Source: an uncultured Clostridia bacterium
GTDB taxonomy: Bacteria; Bacillota; Clostridia; Oscillospirales; Ruminococcaceae
Assembly: GCA_947623585.1 (NCBI GenBank)
Contig: CANQHA010000004.1
Coordinates: forward strand, 60,074 to 124,073
DNA length: 64,000 nucleotides
Direction: 5' to 3'
Made by a program: the position numbers and the translations under genes. Every line of letters starts with the position of its first letter. The first letter of the stretch is position 1. The notes under the pieces were generated by a model. That model searched no databases, was not told the origin of the DNA, and saw nothing but the letters and a program-made list of their open reading frames with translations. Positions 38,931 through 48,176 of the stretch are shown here, one piece after another.

Positions 38931-38944
38931 AAAAAAGCCTCCGT

Positions 38945-40054
38945 TCACTTTGTTAAAATGCTTCCGGCTTTCATTTCAAAGCGCTTTCCCCTCAGCCTTG
39001 AGACAGGCTCGCAGCAGGTTATGAAAATCTGCATACCCTTTAATTTTGAGATGATGAACTCGCGCCGCGACCTGTCAAGCTCGGATAAAACGTCGTCCAG
39101 AAGTATCACCGGCATATCCTTTGTCTCCTCGTTGAGAATGAACGCCTGACCGAGCTTCATTGAAAGCGCCGACGAGCGGTTTTGCCCCTGCGAGCCGAAA
39201 TCCTTTGCCGAGGCGCCGTTCACCGTGACCAAAACATCGTCGCGATGGACCCCCGCAAGCGTGAACCCGACCCGAATATCCTCCTGACGGTTTTTTCTGA
39301 GCAGGGAAAGATATTCGCCCGAAAGCTCGCCCGACCAATCCTCTTTTCCCTCGAGGTCGGAAAAAACGGTCGAAAGATATTTTAAATCGAGCTGCTCCTT
39401 GCCCTTTGAAATTTCATCGTAAAGCCTGCGGGCAAAGATCGCCAGCTTTTTGGTGTACTGATATTTCAGCACCGAGATATACGCACCGAGGCGGGCCATC
39501 TGCTCGTCCCAAACGTCAAGATCGTCGGGCTTGGAAATTCCCTGAGCGATGTTTTTTAAAAGGGTATTTCGCTGCAAAAGAACGTTTTCGTATTTTGCAA
39601 CGGTCCGCGAATACGCGGGCTTTATCTGAGAGATACAAAGGTCGATGAAGGCGCGGCGGTTTTCGGGCGAGCCCTTTGAAAGCTCTAAATCCTCGGGGGT
39701 GAAGACCACGCACTTTAACGCCCCGAAAAGCTGGGTCATATATCTCAGCTTAACGCCGTTCAGCAGGATTTTTCGCTCTTTCGGGTTTTTTGAAAGCACC
39801 GCCTCGACGGTCTGCTCGCGCTCGTTGTCAAAAAGAGTGAGCGAAAGCCTTGCAAAGTCGCCGTCAAAAGCGACCATATCTTTTTCCTTGGTGCCGCGAA
39901 AGCTCTTTGCCCCCGAAAGTATCCATATTGCCTCGATGAGATTCGTTTTTCCCTGGGCGTTTTCGCCGTGAACGATGTTTACGCCCTCGGACGGCGAAAG
40001 AGATATGTTTTTCAGATTTTTAAAGCCGTCGGCTGAAAAGCTGAGAATACGCAT
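38945..40054 (-). CDS. recF: DNA replication and repair protein RecF
   Basis: 369-residue SMC-like ATPase that helps load RecA at gaps. Walker A GENAQGKTNLIEAIWI, signature-like SSALSMKLGQAFIL and Walker B MPVILLDDVLSELDRSRR are intact. Bottom genes are tightly packed: 16 nt after the S4-domain gene, and end near the remB start. Confidence 0.96.
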   Translation of the reverse strand: MRILSFSADGFKNLKNISLSPSEGVNIVHGENAQGKTNLIEAIWILSGAKSFRGTKEKDMVAFDGDFARLSLTLFDNEREQTVEAVLSKNPKERKILLNGVKLRYMTQLFGALKCVVFTPEDLELSKGSPENRRAFIDLCISQIKPAYSRTVAKYENVLLQRNTLLKNIAQGISKPDDLDVWDEQMARLGAYISVLKYQYTKKLAIFARRLYDEISKGKEQLDLKYLSTVFSDLEGKEDWSGELSGEYLSLLRKNRQEDIRVGFTLAGVHRDDVLVTVNGASAKDFGSQGQNRSSALSMKLGQAFILNEETKDMPVILLDDVLSELDRSRREFIISKLKGMQIFITCCEPVSRLRGKRFEMKAGSILTK

Positions 40055-40070
40055 AACCTTTTCTCTTTTT

Positions 40071-40292
40071 TTAAATTATCTCAATCTCGGCGTCCGCTTC
40101 GGGAATTGAAACAACGTCGCCGCTTCTGAGCTTTTTTCCTCTCATCAAGCATACCTCGCCGTTCACCGAAACCCTGCCGCTTTGAATTATCTCCTTCGCG
40201 ATGCCGCCGGTCTCGGTAAATCCCGCAAATTTAAGCAAAGAATCCAGCTTTATGAATTCCCCGCGGATCTCGATTTTTTGGCGCTCGCTCAT
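40071..40292 (-). CDS. S4-domain RNA-binding protein (YaaA/RlbA type)
   Basis: 73 residues. S4 RNA-binding fold: [50 protein letters not shown]. This small protein is conserved between dnaN and recF in Firmicutes and is associated with ribosome assembly. Starts 2 nt after the dnaN stop, so co-translated. Confidence 0.92.
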   Translation of the reverse strand: MSERQKIEIRGEFIKLDSLLKFAGFTETGGIAKEIIQSGRVSVNGEVCLMRGKKLRSGDVVSIPEADAEIEII

Positions 40293-40294
40293 TT

Positions 40295-41401
40295 TTATTC
40301 GCTCCGAAGCCTTACCGGCAAAACAAGATAAGTATACTCGTCGCCGTCAACCGGAACGATTTTCATCGGAAGCGTTCCGCTGTTCATCAAAAGTTTTATC
40401 TTCTCGTCCTTGATAACTTTAAGAGAATCCAAAAGGAATTTGCAGTTAAAGCCTATCTCTATCTTCGGCCCCGTAATGTCAGCCGGGTTCTCGTCGTTTA
40501 TCTTTCCGATAGATGTCTGGCAGCTCACCTTTAACGAGCCGTTATCGAAAACGCAGCGCACCGGCATTTTTATTCTCTCGTTTATAAGAAGCGAGGCTCT
40601 TTCAAGGCAGTCGATAAGCTCGCGCTTATTGATTATTACCTCGGTGACGCTGTTTTGCGGGATAGACCCTCTGTAATTGTGGAATTCGCCCTCTAAAAGC
40701 CTTGAAAAAACGGTGTAGCCCGAAAAATCGAAAACTACCTGCTTTTTGGTGACCCTTACGGCACATTCAAGGTCGTCCTCGTCTTTTAAAAGGCGCGAGA
40801 CCTCCTGAAGCGTTTTCGCGGGGACTATGAATTTCATGTCACCATCGATCTTAACGCTTTCGGTTCTGACCGCAAGCCTGAAGCCGTCCAACGCGACGAC
40901 GTTGAGCCTGTTTCCGGTTATCTCAAAAAGCTCGCCTTTTAAAATGGGCTTGGTATCGTTCGTTGAAACTGCGAAAACTGTCTCGTTAATGAGGCTTTTT
41001 AAAACGCCCTGAGAAAGTTTTATCTCCTCTCCCTCGTCAAGCTCGGGAATAGAGGGATATTCCTGAGCGCTGAGGGCGGTTATCGTATATTCGGTCACTC
41101 CGCCGATTATCGTGACCGCTAAGTTTTCGGCGACGTCGATTTCAATTTCGTCGCTCGGCATTCTTTTGACGATATCGGAAAACAGCCTTGAATTGACGAC
41201 AAGCTCGCCCGAATCGGAGGAAACGACGGGGATAGCGGTGTTGATGCCTATTTCGAGATCGTAGCCGGTGAGGATAAGCGTTTCGTTTGCAAGGCGGAGC
41301 TTTACGCCCTCGAGCGCTGGGATCGTCGATTTGTCGGCCGCGGCCTTTGAAACGTTTACGAGCGCCTCATAAAGAGCCTGTTTGTTGCAGATTATTTTCA
41401 T
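40295..41401 (-). CDS. dnaN: DNA polymerase III beta subunit (sliding clamp)
   Basis: 368 residues, normal length for the ring-forming clamp. N-terminal [20 protein letters not shown], internal [14 protein letters not shown] motif ([14 protein letters not shown]), C-terminal [20 protein letters not shown]. The ATG has ggagaatag-type leader. First gene after the origin region, transcribed away from dnaA's start in the standard dnaA-dnaN direction. Confidence 0.97.
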   Translation of the reverse strand: MKIICNKQALYEALVNVSKAAADKSTIPALEGVKLRLANETLILTGYDLEIGINTAIPVVSSDSGELVVNSRLFSDIVKRMPSDEIEIDVAENLAVTIIGGVTEYTITALSAQEYPSIPELDEGEEIKLSQGVLKSLINETVFAVSTNDTKPILKGELFEITGNRLNVVALDGFRLAVRTESVKIDGDMKFIVPAKTLQEVSRLLKDEDDLECAVRVTKKQVVFDFSGYTVFSRLLEGEFHNYRGSIPQNSVTEVIINKRELIDCLERASLLINERIKMPVRCVFDNGSLKVSCQTSIGKINDENPADITGPKIEIGFNCKFLLDSLKVIKDEKIKLLMNSGTLPMKIVPVDGDEYTYLVLPVRLRSE

Positions 41402-41806
41402 AACTATTCTCCTTTTGATTATTTGACGATTTTATTATCGGTAATCTCGTATCAGAGATTTTTATGGTTTAAAAAGCCGGCTGCTCCGAAGAAAATTTTC
41501 TCTTTTTAAAGAACATATAAATAAATATTTTTAGTAATAGTATTAGAGCCGGTTAAAAAGTTGAAAGGCAGGTCAAAGCGTTTTGCACTCGGAAATTTTC
41601 GGACAACATTTTTTCAACCGAGGTTTTAAAAATTTTTGAAAGATATTTTTTGATTTGAAAATTTGAAAGGCGGTCGGTTGAATGTTCAAAACTTTTTGAA
41701 AAAATCCCGATCTTTGAAAAATTTCGGTTGAAAATGTAAAAAACCGCTTTGATTTTGCGCGACTTCGCCGTTTTTATTGTTGAAAAAACGGTTGAAATCT
41801 TGAAAG
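41402..41806. other. Probable replication origin (oriC) between dnaA and dnaN
   Basis: 405-bp AT-rich, gene-free region. On the plus strand the pentamer TTGAA occurs 11 times between 41561 and 41804 (41561, 41636, 41655, 41663, 41678, 41696, 41714, 41728, 41780, 41792, 41800), with two inverted copies (41613, 41685). Read in the dnaA direction the fuller motif is TTTTCAAC(C/A), e.g. complements of 41725-41733 and 41778-41787; it differs from TTATCCACA at two or three positions. No perfect TTATCCACA is present here or upstream of dnaA. Next to the cluster lie a DnaA-trio-like tract (41532-41546) and an AT-rich stretch (about 41500-41531). Strand switching of flanking genes supports an origin here. 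Confidence 0.8.
41532..41546 (-). promoter_or_regulatory. DnaA-trio-like tract and adjacent unwinding element
   Basis: Plus strand TAG-TAA-TAG-TAT-TAG, i.e. minus strand CTA-ATA-CTA-TTA-CTA reading from the box cluster towards an AT-rich segment (41500-41531). This order, boxes then trinucleotides then AT-rich DNA, matches the Bacillus subtilis basal unwinding system (repeated 5'-TA[G/A] on the bound strand). Confidence 0.6.
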
Positions 41807-43171
41807 TTATATCTGTTTTAAGCTGTTGATGATGTCCTCGACGGTCTCGCGCATATCACTGTTCTTTTTTATCAGGTCCTTGACGTCGGCATAGCTTATC
41901 GTCATGGTAGAGTGATTTCTTCTGAATTCCTCGCCGATGGCGGTGAACGACATTCCCTTGACCTCGCGGACGATATAAATAGCGACCTTTCTTGCCAAAG
42001 AAATCTGCGCGTTGCGGTTTGCCGATCTTAGATCCTCGGCCTGAACGCCGAAGGAAGCGCTGACTTCGTTTAAAATCCTATCGACGGTTATCTCGGCGGG
42101 CTGAGCGTCGATGAGCGTTTCTTTTATCACCCGCTGAGCCATCGAAATTGACGGGCTTTCGTTTGAAAACATAGTGAGGCCCTTTATCTTATTCACGGCG
42201 CCCTCAAGCTGACGGATGTTGTTCTTTATTTTCTCGGAAATTATCCTCGCGACAGGGTCGGGGAGATTTAAGTCCAAAAGTTCGGCCTTGCGCTTGACTA
42301 TCGCCATTCTCGTTTCAAAATCCGGCGGCTGGATATCTGCCTGAACGCCGAGGGCAAAGCGAGTTTTAATTCTCTCCTCAAGTTTTTTAATACGGTTAGG
42401 CGAAATATCCGAAGTTATTACAATTTGTTTACCGGCGTTGTAAAGCTCGTTGAAGGTGTGGAAAAATTCTTCCTGAGTCATTTCCTTGCCGGCGATGAAC
42501 TGGATATCGTCCACCAAAAGATAATCGGCGCTGCGGTATTTTTCGTGGAAGGTATATGTATCCTCGTCGGTGATGGCTTTGACGAGCTCGTTCGTGAAGC
42601 TCTCGCCGGTGGTGTAGATTATTTTCAGGTTAGGAAAATTCGCCTTGACCTCGTGCTCAATGGCTTTTAAAAGGTGGGTCTTTCCGAGGCCCGAGTCGCC
42701 ATAGATGAAAAGAGGGTTGAAAACTGTGCGCTCGCGGTTTCCGACGGCTTTTTTGCCCGAGACCGCGATGCAGTAAGCATAGGCGAGCTCGTTTGATTTG
42801 CCCTTGATGAAGTTTTCAAAGGTCAGCTCGTAATCGCTGCGCTGGTGGCTTGAAAGAAGGTCGGCCATGCGCTGCTCGATTTCGTTGAATCCGTCCGAGT
42901 CGTCTTTTTTGGCGGGGTCGCCGCTCACGACGAATTCAATCGCGACCGGAAAGCCTGCGACCTGTTCAAAGGCGCGGCGCAAAGTCTCTCCGTATGCTTC
43001 CTCGGTGGTGCGGCGCATAAAGTCGTTTGAGGCCGCCAAGACCGCCACGCCGTTCTCGAATTTCTGAGCTTCAAGCGTCTTTATCCATTTGTTATAGCCC
43101 ACTTCGCTTACCTTCGGATCAGATTGGCAGACGCGCTTGACGTTTTCAAAAAGCTCGTAAAAAGAATCCAT
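41807..43171 (-). CDS. dnaA: Chromosomal replication initiator DnaA (variant recognition motif)
   Basis: 454 residues, full length. Domain I at the N-terminus, AAA+ domain III with Walker A FIYGDSGLGKTHLLKAIEH and Walker B YLLVDDIQFIAGK, sensor motifs, and domain IV. The helix-turn-helix end reads GEEFRRNHSTMTISYADV (Arg417-Thr422): compared with the usual GGRDH(T/S)TV it is one residue shorter and has Asn419 where the base-contacting Asp is expected, while His420 and Thr422 are kept. The R399-equivalent in LARKVAIYIVRE is present. The change coincides with a non-canonical box cluster in the adjacent origin. ATG start with gaaggga upstream. Confidence 0.97.
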   Translation of the reverse strand: MDSFYELFENVKRVCQSDPKVSEVGYNKWIKTLEAQKFENGVAVLAASNDFMRRTTEEAYGETLRRAFEQVAGFPVAIEFVVSGDPAKKDDSDGFNEIEQRMADLLSSHQRSDYELTFENFIKGKSNELAYAYCIAVSGKKAVGNRERTVFNPLFIYGDSGLGKTHLLKAIEHEVKANFPNLKIIYTTGESFTNELVKAITDEDTYTFHEKYRSADYLLVDDIQFIAGKEMTQEEFFHTFNELYNAGKQIVITSDISPNRIKKLEERIKTRFALGVQADIQPPDFETRMAIVKRKAELLDLNLPDPVARIISEKIKNNIRQLEGAVNKIKGLTMFSNESPSISMAQRVIKETLIDAQPAEITVDRILNEVSASFGVQAEDLRSANRNAQISLARKVAIYIVREVKGMSFTAIGEEFRRNHSTMTISYADVKDLIKKNSDMRETVEDIINSLKQI

Positions 43172-43304
43172 TTTTTTCGTCCCTTCCGATTTGAATTTCT
43201 GAGAAGATTTTTAAAATTAAAATTTGCGGTTCCGAATTTTTGAGACTTCGGCGCCGTTCATACAAAAATCGGGCATACTGCCCATATTCATTTTCACATA
43301 ATAT

Positions 43305-43333
43305 ATGATAGCACATTTCTCAAAAAATTTCAA
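43305..43333 (-). promoter_or_regulatory. Candidate dnaA promoter
   Basis: Minus strand TTGAAA (43328-43333), 17 nt, TATCAT (43305-43310). The leader to dnaA carries a GGGCA-TAC-TGCCC palindrome (43271-43283). The 380-bp gap 43172-43552 otherwise contains the rpmH promoter and an inverted repeat CCCGATTT ... AAATCGGG (43368-43399); no gene and no canonical DnaA box seen. Confidence 0.5.
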
Positions 43334-43440
43334 GTAAAATATATTTATAATAGTATGGACTTTTCCGCCCGATTTATGGTATAATTAAACAAAATCGGGT
43401 TTAATGAGCCCCACGTCAAGAAATTTTTTCGCTTTTCCTA

Positions 43441-43470
43441 TTGACAAGCGCCCGAAAAGTGTTATATAAT
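43441..43470 (+). promoter_or_regulatory. rpmH promoter
   Basis: TTGACA (43441-43446), 18 nt, TATAAT (43465-43470), about 80 nt before rpmH. Confidence 0.75.
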
Positions 43471-43552
43471 ACTACCTTGTAAGGGCATCTGCCGGCGGAT
43501 TCTGTTATTTTGGCAGCAAGTCCGATCATCATCAAAAAAGGGGGCAAGAGAA

Positions 43553-43696
43553 ATGGCTCAAATCAAAAGAACCTATCAGCCTAAGAAGATACACAGAAAG
43601 AAAGAGCACGGCTTCTTTAAAAGAATGGCAACCAAGAACGGTCGTAAGGTTTTGGCGCGCAGACGCGCAAAGGGAAGAGCAAAGCTCACCTATTGA
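43553..43696 (+). CDS. rpmH: Large ribosomal subunit protein bL34
   Basis: 47 residues: [20 protein letters not shown] followed by [20 protein letters not shown]. Family core RTYQP ... GF..RM.TKNGR.VL..RRAKGR..L is complete. Slightly longer N-terminus (MAQI) than the usual MKRTYQP. ggggg-type site upstream of the ATG. First gene of the right-hand arm. Confidence 0.96.
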   Translation: MAQIKRTYQPKKIHRKKEHGFFKRMATKNGRKVLARRRAKGRAKLTY

Positions 43697-43706
43697 ATGA
43701 GAAACG

Positions 43707-43750
43707 GAAAATAGAAAATAGACGCCCGACGGGTTCTATTTTCTATCTTC
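43707..43750 (+). repeat. Long hairpin between rpmH and rnpA
   Basis: Arms 43707-43722 and 43735-43750 (GAAAATAGAAAATAGA / TCTATTTTCTATCTTC) pair over 16 bp with one mismatch; the loop contains CCC-GAC-GGG. Ends in a pyrimidine run but not a typical T tract, so may be a processing site or attenuator setting the rpmH:rnpA ratio. Confidence 0.6.
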
Positions 43751-43817
43751 TCTCGTCATGTCCGACCACATAGCTATGTGGTCTTTCTTTTTAGAATCGG
43801 CGCGCAGGGGGTATATC

Positions 43818-44153
43818 GTGCTTTACACCGAAATTCTTAAAGACCCCGCGGTCTTTTCAAAGCTCTATAAAAAAGGAAAAAAGACGGCGGGCACCGGAAT
43901 ATCGGCGTTTTATCTTTCAAACAAGCGCCCGTTCAACCGGTTCGGCATAACCGCCGGGAAAAAAGTCGGCGGGGCGGTCGAACGCAACCGCGCCAAGCGG
44001 ATCATACGCGCGGCGTACCGAAAAAACGAGCTTTTATTGCCTTTGGGATATGATATAGTTTTTGTAGCGAGAGCGGAAATTTTGGAGAAAAAGTCCACCC
44101 AGCTCGACGGGTTCTTTTCAAGACTGTCGGCTTCGATGAAAAAATCGGTATGA
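43818..44153 (+). CDS. rnpA: Ribonuclease P protein component
   Basis: 111 residues from GTG 43818, preceded by caggggg; the frame upstream to 43758 has poor family similarity. Starts [20 protein letters not shown] (written from the first Met), [20 protein letters not shown] and IIRAAYRKN with the RNR RNA-binding motif. Helps RNase P RNA cut 5' leaders of tRNAs. ATGA overlap with yidD. Confidence 0.94.
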   Translation: MLYTEILKDPAVFSKLYKKGKKTAGTGISAFYLSNKRPFNRFGITAGKKVGGAVERNRAKRIIRAAYRKNELLLPLGYDIVFVARAEILEKKSTQLDGFFSRLSASMKKSV

Positions 44154-44428
44154 AAAAAATCGAACTTTGGCTGATACGCTTTTATCAGAAATACATTTCG
44201 CCGTTTAAAAAGCCCTGCTGCAAATACTATCCGTCCTGCTCGGAATACGCCTTTGAGGCCGTTGAAAAGCACGGCGCGATAAAGGGCCTTATGCTCGCCG
44301 CGTGGAGGATCGCCCGGTGCAACCCATGGAGCGGCGGGGGAATAGATCATGTTCCCGAAAAATTTCATTTCTATACGCTGAAGGGCGAACAAAAAAGAAG
44401 AGAGTCCGGCGCAAAGCCGCAAAAATAA
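44150..44428 (+). CDS. yidD: Membrane protein insertion efficiency factor YidD
   Basis: 92 residues. [39 protein letters not shown] in two parts shows the conserved CxxxPSCSxYA core, then [24 protein letters not shown]. Small amphipathic cofactor of YidC insertase. Between rnpA and yidC as in most bacteria. Confidence 0.95.
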   Translation: MKKIELWLIRFYQKYISPFKKPCCKYYPSCSEYAFEAVEKHGAIKGLMLAAWRIARCNPWSGGGIDHVPEKFHFYTLKGEQKRRESGAKPQK

Positions 44429-44450
44429 TCGGAAGGACAGACTTTTTGTT

Positions 44451-45791
44451 ATGATGAGAATAATCGCGATCCCCTTCGGGTGGATCATGAGGGCTTGTTA
44501 CCTCCTTGTTAAAAACTACGGCGCCGCGCTGTTCATATTCACCGTTATAATCAGACTGATAATGCTTCCCTCAAGCATTAAGCAGCAAAAATCTTCGGCG
44601 AAGACCGCAAGGCTTCAGCCGAAGCTCGAACAGATAAGAAAAAAATACGCCAACAACCGCGACAAGCTCAACGAAGCCACGATGGAGCTTTACAACGAGG
44701 AGGGCATCAGCCCGACCGGCGGCTGCGGCTCGATGATAATAACCTACGTCATTCTGTTTGCGATAATCGAGGTCGTATATGCGCCGCTCAGCTTCATTTC
44801 GGGGCTTCCCTCCGAAAAGGTCAGCGCCGCTTCTCAGACCGTCGCAGACTGCTATGTTATCTCTCAGGCCGTCGCAAACGACGTTCCCGAAGGCTTTGCC
44901 GCCGCGCCGACGCTTTCTCAGCGGATTGACGAAAACACTAACCTTTCGGACCTCATCTCGGGGCTCAACGAAAATTTAAACGAGCGCCAGAGGATACCCG
45001 AGGAGCGCCTCGAGGGCGTTATTTCGGCGTTTGAGCAAAACCCGGGGCTCGACGAATATTTCAACGACGAAAAGAAGGTCTCAAAGAGGCTGCTTGCAGG
45101 CGGCACCGCAAGGGCCGAGCTTATCGTTTTGTCGGTGGCGAAGGATTATCCGCAGCTTTTCGACAGCGAGGTCGCAAACTTCTGCGAGGACTTTAACTAT
45201 ACCTTCCTCGGCTTCTATCTCGGCGAATACCCGAGCTGGACTTCGATCTATATTCTTATCCCGATACTCTCGTTCGTGTTCCAGATCCTCATGACCGTTA
45301 TTTCTCAGCTTATGATGAAGCGCAACGGTCAGGCGAACGGAATGGGCAAGGGCATGATGGGTATGCTTTACGCGCTGCCGGTAATCTCGTTCATCATCGC
45401 GTTCAGCTTCCCCGCGGGAATCGGTATTTACTGGATATTCTCGTCGGTGGTATCGCTTATGCAGACCGTCGCGCTGAACCTTTACTTCACTCCGGCGAGA
45501 ATGGAGAAGATCCTTGCAAAGGAATCCTCGAAGAAAAAGAGAAAACCGTCTATCTATCAGCTTGCGCTTGAGCAGCAAAAGGCTCAGCAGGGCGGCTCGT
45601 CGAGCCTTCTTGAAGACCTTGATTCACCCGACGCTCCGGCGAAGCTGTCGAAAAACGAGCGCAAAGAGATCGAGCGCCAGAAGATCAACGAGGCCCGCAA
45701 AAAGCTGGCCGCCGACGATGAGGACGACGTTGACCCGAGAGTTATCGAGGCGCGCCGCAAGATGGCGGAGAAGTACGGAGACGATTATTGA
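44451..45791 (+). CDS. yidC: Membrane protein insertase YidC/OxaA with enlarged extracellular insert
   Basis: 446 residues, longer than typical Gram-positive YidC (about 260-290). First membrane segment holds the groove arginine (TVIIRLIMLP, Arg35). The cytosolic coiled-coil loop (about 41-90, KLEQIRKKYANNRDKLNEAT) follows, then the second segment (95-118). Residues about 119-250 form an extracellular helical insert not found in short YidC2-type proteins, then three more segments (about 263-370) and a charged cytosolic tail (about 370-446). Inserts Sec-dependent and independent membrane proteins. 22 nt after yidD. Confidence 0.93.
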   Translation: MMRIIAIPFGWIMRACYLLVKNYGAALFIFTVIIRLIMLPSSIKQQKSSAKTARLQPKLEQIRKKYANNRDKLNEATMELYNEEGISPTGGCGSMIITYVILFAIIEVVYAPLSFISGLPSEKVSAASQTVADCYVISQAVANDVPEGFAAAPTLSQRIDENTNLSDLISGLNENLNERQRIPEERLEGVISAFEQNPGLDEYFNDEKKVSKRLLAGGTARAELIVLSVAKDYPQLFDSEVANFCEDFNYTFLGFYLGEYPSWTSIYILIPILSFVFQILMTVISQLMMKRNGQANGMGKGMMGMLYALPVISFIIAFSFPAGIGIYWIFSSVVSLMQTVALNLYFTPARMEKILAKESSKKKRKPSIYQLALEQQKAQQGGSSSLLEDLDSPDAPAKLSKNERKEIERQKINEARKKLAADDEDDVDPRVIEARRKMAEKYGDDY

Positions 45792-45897
45792 TAGTCGGAT
45801 GGCGGACGCCATTGCTATATAAAGACGGCGGACAGCACCCAAGCACGGGGCATCAAAAATTTGCGCGTCGCCGTCGGGAACTTAAAAAGGAGGCAAA

Positions 45898-46704
45898 ATG
45901 ATGAAGCAGGTTTTTACCGCGAAAACAGTCGATGAAGCCAAAGCGCTTGCCGCGCAGGAGTTCGGAACATCAGTTGAAAATATCGCCTTCAACGTTTTGG
46001 AGGAGCCTAAAAAGGGTCTTTTCGGAATGAAGGGCGAGGCCAAGGTCGAGGCGGAATATGAAAAATCAAAGCCCGAGCTTGCAGCCGATTATATCGTTTT
46101 GGTGATGAAGTCGATGGGATTTGAAGACCCTACCGTCGAAATCTCCGATATCGAGGGCGGCTCGCTTCTTGAGATCAAGGGCGAGGGCGTTGAGGGAATC
46201 ATCGGCCGCAGAGGCGAAACTCTCGACGCGCTCCAATATCTCGCGTCGCTGGTCGCAAATCGAAGCGATAAGAGCTATTACAGAATAGCCACCGATTGCT
46301 GCGGCTTCAGGGCAAAAAGAAAGGTCCAGCTTGAGGAGCTCGCGAAAAAAATGGTCAACAAGGCGAAAAGGACCGGAAGGACCGTCGCTTTGGAGCCGAT
46401 GAACCCCTATGAGAGAAGAATCATCCACGCCGCCGTTTCGGAGATCGAAAACGCGACGAGCCGCTCGGTCGGCGAAGAGCCTTACAGAAAGGTGCTGATA
46501 AGCTCGACCGAAAGGACCGGATATCACAGCAGAAGGCCCGACGGCAGAAACGATCGCAAAAACAACGGCCGCCGCGGCGGACGCAGACGCGAGGATTTCA
46601 AGGCGAGGTCGCTTGACATCTCCTCGACCTTTGAAAGGGATTACAAGAAGCCGAAGCCCGAGGACGAGATCGGCAGCGGGCTTTACTCCAAGATCGAATT
46701 TTAA
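45898..46704 (+). CDS. jag: RNA-binding protein KhpB/Jag
   Basis: 268 residues. Jag-N domain (MKQVFTAKTVDEAKALAAQE), a KH domain (about 95-150, GIIGRRGETLDALQYLASLV) and an R3H domain (about 155-205, TVALEPMNPYERRIIH and VGEEPYRKVLI). C-terminal tail is Arg/Gly-rich (NGRRGGRRREDFK). Binds RNA, with roles in cell-wall growth and sporulation in relatives. Start ATG has a perfect aaggagg site. Confidence 0.94.
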   Translation: MMKQVFTAKTVDEAKALAAQEFGTSVENIAFNVLEEPKKGLFGMKGEAKVEAEYEKSKPELAADYIVLVMKSMGFEDPTVEISDIEGGSLLEIKGEGVEGIIGRRGETLDALQYLASLVANRSDKSYYRIATDCCGFRAKRKVQLEELAKKMVNKAKRTGRTVALEPMNPYERRIIHAAVSEIENATSRSVGEEPYRKVLISSTERTGYHSRRPDGRNDRKNNGRRGGRRREDFKARSLDISSTFERDYKKPKPEDEIGSGLYSKIEF

Positions 46705-46785
46705 TTTCAAAAAGGCGGCTTCTTTTTCGGAATGCCGTCTTTTTCTTCGCGGAGGTTTTTTGCGCCTCCGCCGAAAGGAGCTTTT

Positions 46786-48141
46786 ATGTCAACGATCGCC
46801 GCGATATCAACGCCGGCGGCAGCGGGCGGCATCGCCGTTATAAGGGTCTCGGGCGAAAGGTCGCTTGAGATCGCCGAAAAGCTGTTTTTGCCGTTCGGCC
46901 CGAAGCGTTTATCAGATATGCCCGGACACTCGTGCGCCTATGGCAGAATAGTTTCGGGCGGAGAAACGCTCGACGACGTTTTGCTGACGGTTTTCAGAGC
47001 GCCTAAGAGCTATACCGGCGAGGACATTGTCGAGATATCCTGCCACGGAGGGATATATGTTACCCGAAGGATTTTGCGCGAGGTCATCGCCGCGGGCGCC
47101 GAGCCTGCCGAAGCGGGGGAGTTCACAAAGCGGGCGTTTTTGAACGGCAAGCTGTCGCTGACTCAGGCCGAGGCGGTCGCCGACATCATCAGCGCCGAGG
47201 GCGAAAGCGCGCTTCAAAGCGCAAACATGATGCGCGAGGGAGCGCTTTTCAAAGAGATAAAAAAGGTCTCGGAACGTTTGATATCGCTGCTTGGGGGGCT
47301 TTCGGCATGGACCGATTATCCCGACGAGGACCTGCCCGAGACCGAGCCGAAAGAAATAGGATCGGCGCTTGAAGCCGCCTCGGGCGAGCTTGAAAAAATA
47401 ATCCGCGACTATGACAGCGGGCTGGTTTTTCGCGACGGAATAAGCTGCGCCATCGTCGGGCGGCCGAACGTCGGCAAATCGACGCTGATGAACGCGCTTT
47501 TGGGCTATGAGCGCTCGATAGTTACCGACGCCGCAGGCACTACTCGCGACGTCGTTGAGGAGCAGCTTCGGCTCGGCGACGTGCTGCTTCGCATAAGCGA
47601 CACCGCCGGACTAAGAGACGCCGACGACGAGGCCGAGCGCCTCGGGGTCAGGCTTGCCGAAAGGGCTTTTTTGAATGCTCAGCTCGTTTTTGCGGTCTTC
47701 GACGGCTCGGCGCCGCTTTCCGAGGGCGATTTAAAGCTGCTCGAAAGCCTTAAAGGGCGGCGGCATATCGTTATCGTAAACAAGGCAGATTTGCCGCAAA
47801 AAATTGACTCAGAGTATTTTAAAGATGAAAATATACTGAAAGTATCGGCAAAATCATCGCTCGGGCTGGAAAAGATCCGCGAGAGGGTTTATGAGATGTT
47901 TGGGCTTTCGGGCTATGCGCAAAACCCGGCGGTCTTTGCAAACGAGCGCCAAAAGCTGTGCTGCGACCGCGCGCTCGAACGCGTCAGGCAGGCGCTTTCG
48001 GCGCTTAAAGAGGGCGAAACGCTCGACGCGGTGACGGTTTTGGTCGACGGCGCCGCCGAGGCGCTTTTGGAGCTTACCGGAGAAAGGGTCACCGACGCCG
48101 TTGTAAACGACGTATTTTCGCGCTTTTGCATCGGGAAGTGA
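46786..48141 (+). CDS. mnmE: tRNA modification GTPase MnmE
   Basis: 451 residues from ATG 46786 (aaaggag upstream); upstream in-frame codons from 46732 look non-coding. N-terminal [21 protein letters not shown]-domain [20 protein letters not shown] and [17 protein letters not shown], and C-terminal FCIGK with the conserved cysteine. With MnmG it makes the cmnm5 group at U34 of certain tRNAs. Standard origin-proximal location. Confidence 0.97.
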   Translation: MSTIAAISTPAAAGGIAVIRVSGERSLEIAEKLFLPFGPKRLSDMPGHSCAYGRIVSGGETLDDVLLTVFRAPKSYTGEDIVEISCHGGIYVTRRILREVIAAGAEPAEAGEFTKRAFLNGKLSLTQAEAVADIISAEGESALQSANMMREGALFKEIKKVSERLISLLGGLSAWTDYPDEDLPETEPKEIGSALEAASGELEKIIRDYDSGLVFRDGISCAIVGRPNVGKSTLMNALLGYERSIVTDAAGTTRDVVEEQLRLGDVLLRISDTAGLRDADDEAERLGVRLAERAFLNAQLVFAVFDGSAPLSEGDLKLLESLKGRRHIVIVNKADLPQKIDSEYFKDENILKVSAKSSLGLEKIRERVYEMFGLSGYAQNPAVFANERQKLCCDRALERVRQALSALKEGETLDAVTVLVDGAAEALLELTGERVTDAVVNDVFSRFCIGK

Positions 48142-48176
48142 CCGCGCCGTGCTCGCAAAAAAGAGGAGGGAGAAAA

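Noticed and set aside
43172..43552. Region upstream of dnaA as the origin
   Set aside because: AT-rich but holds only promoters and two inverted repeats; the motif array and trio tract lie in the dnaA-dnaN gap instead. A bipartite origin cannot be excluded.
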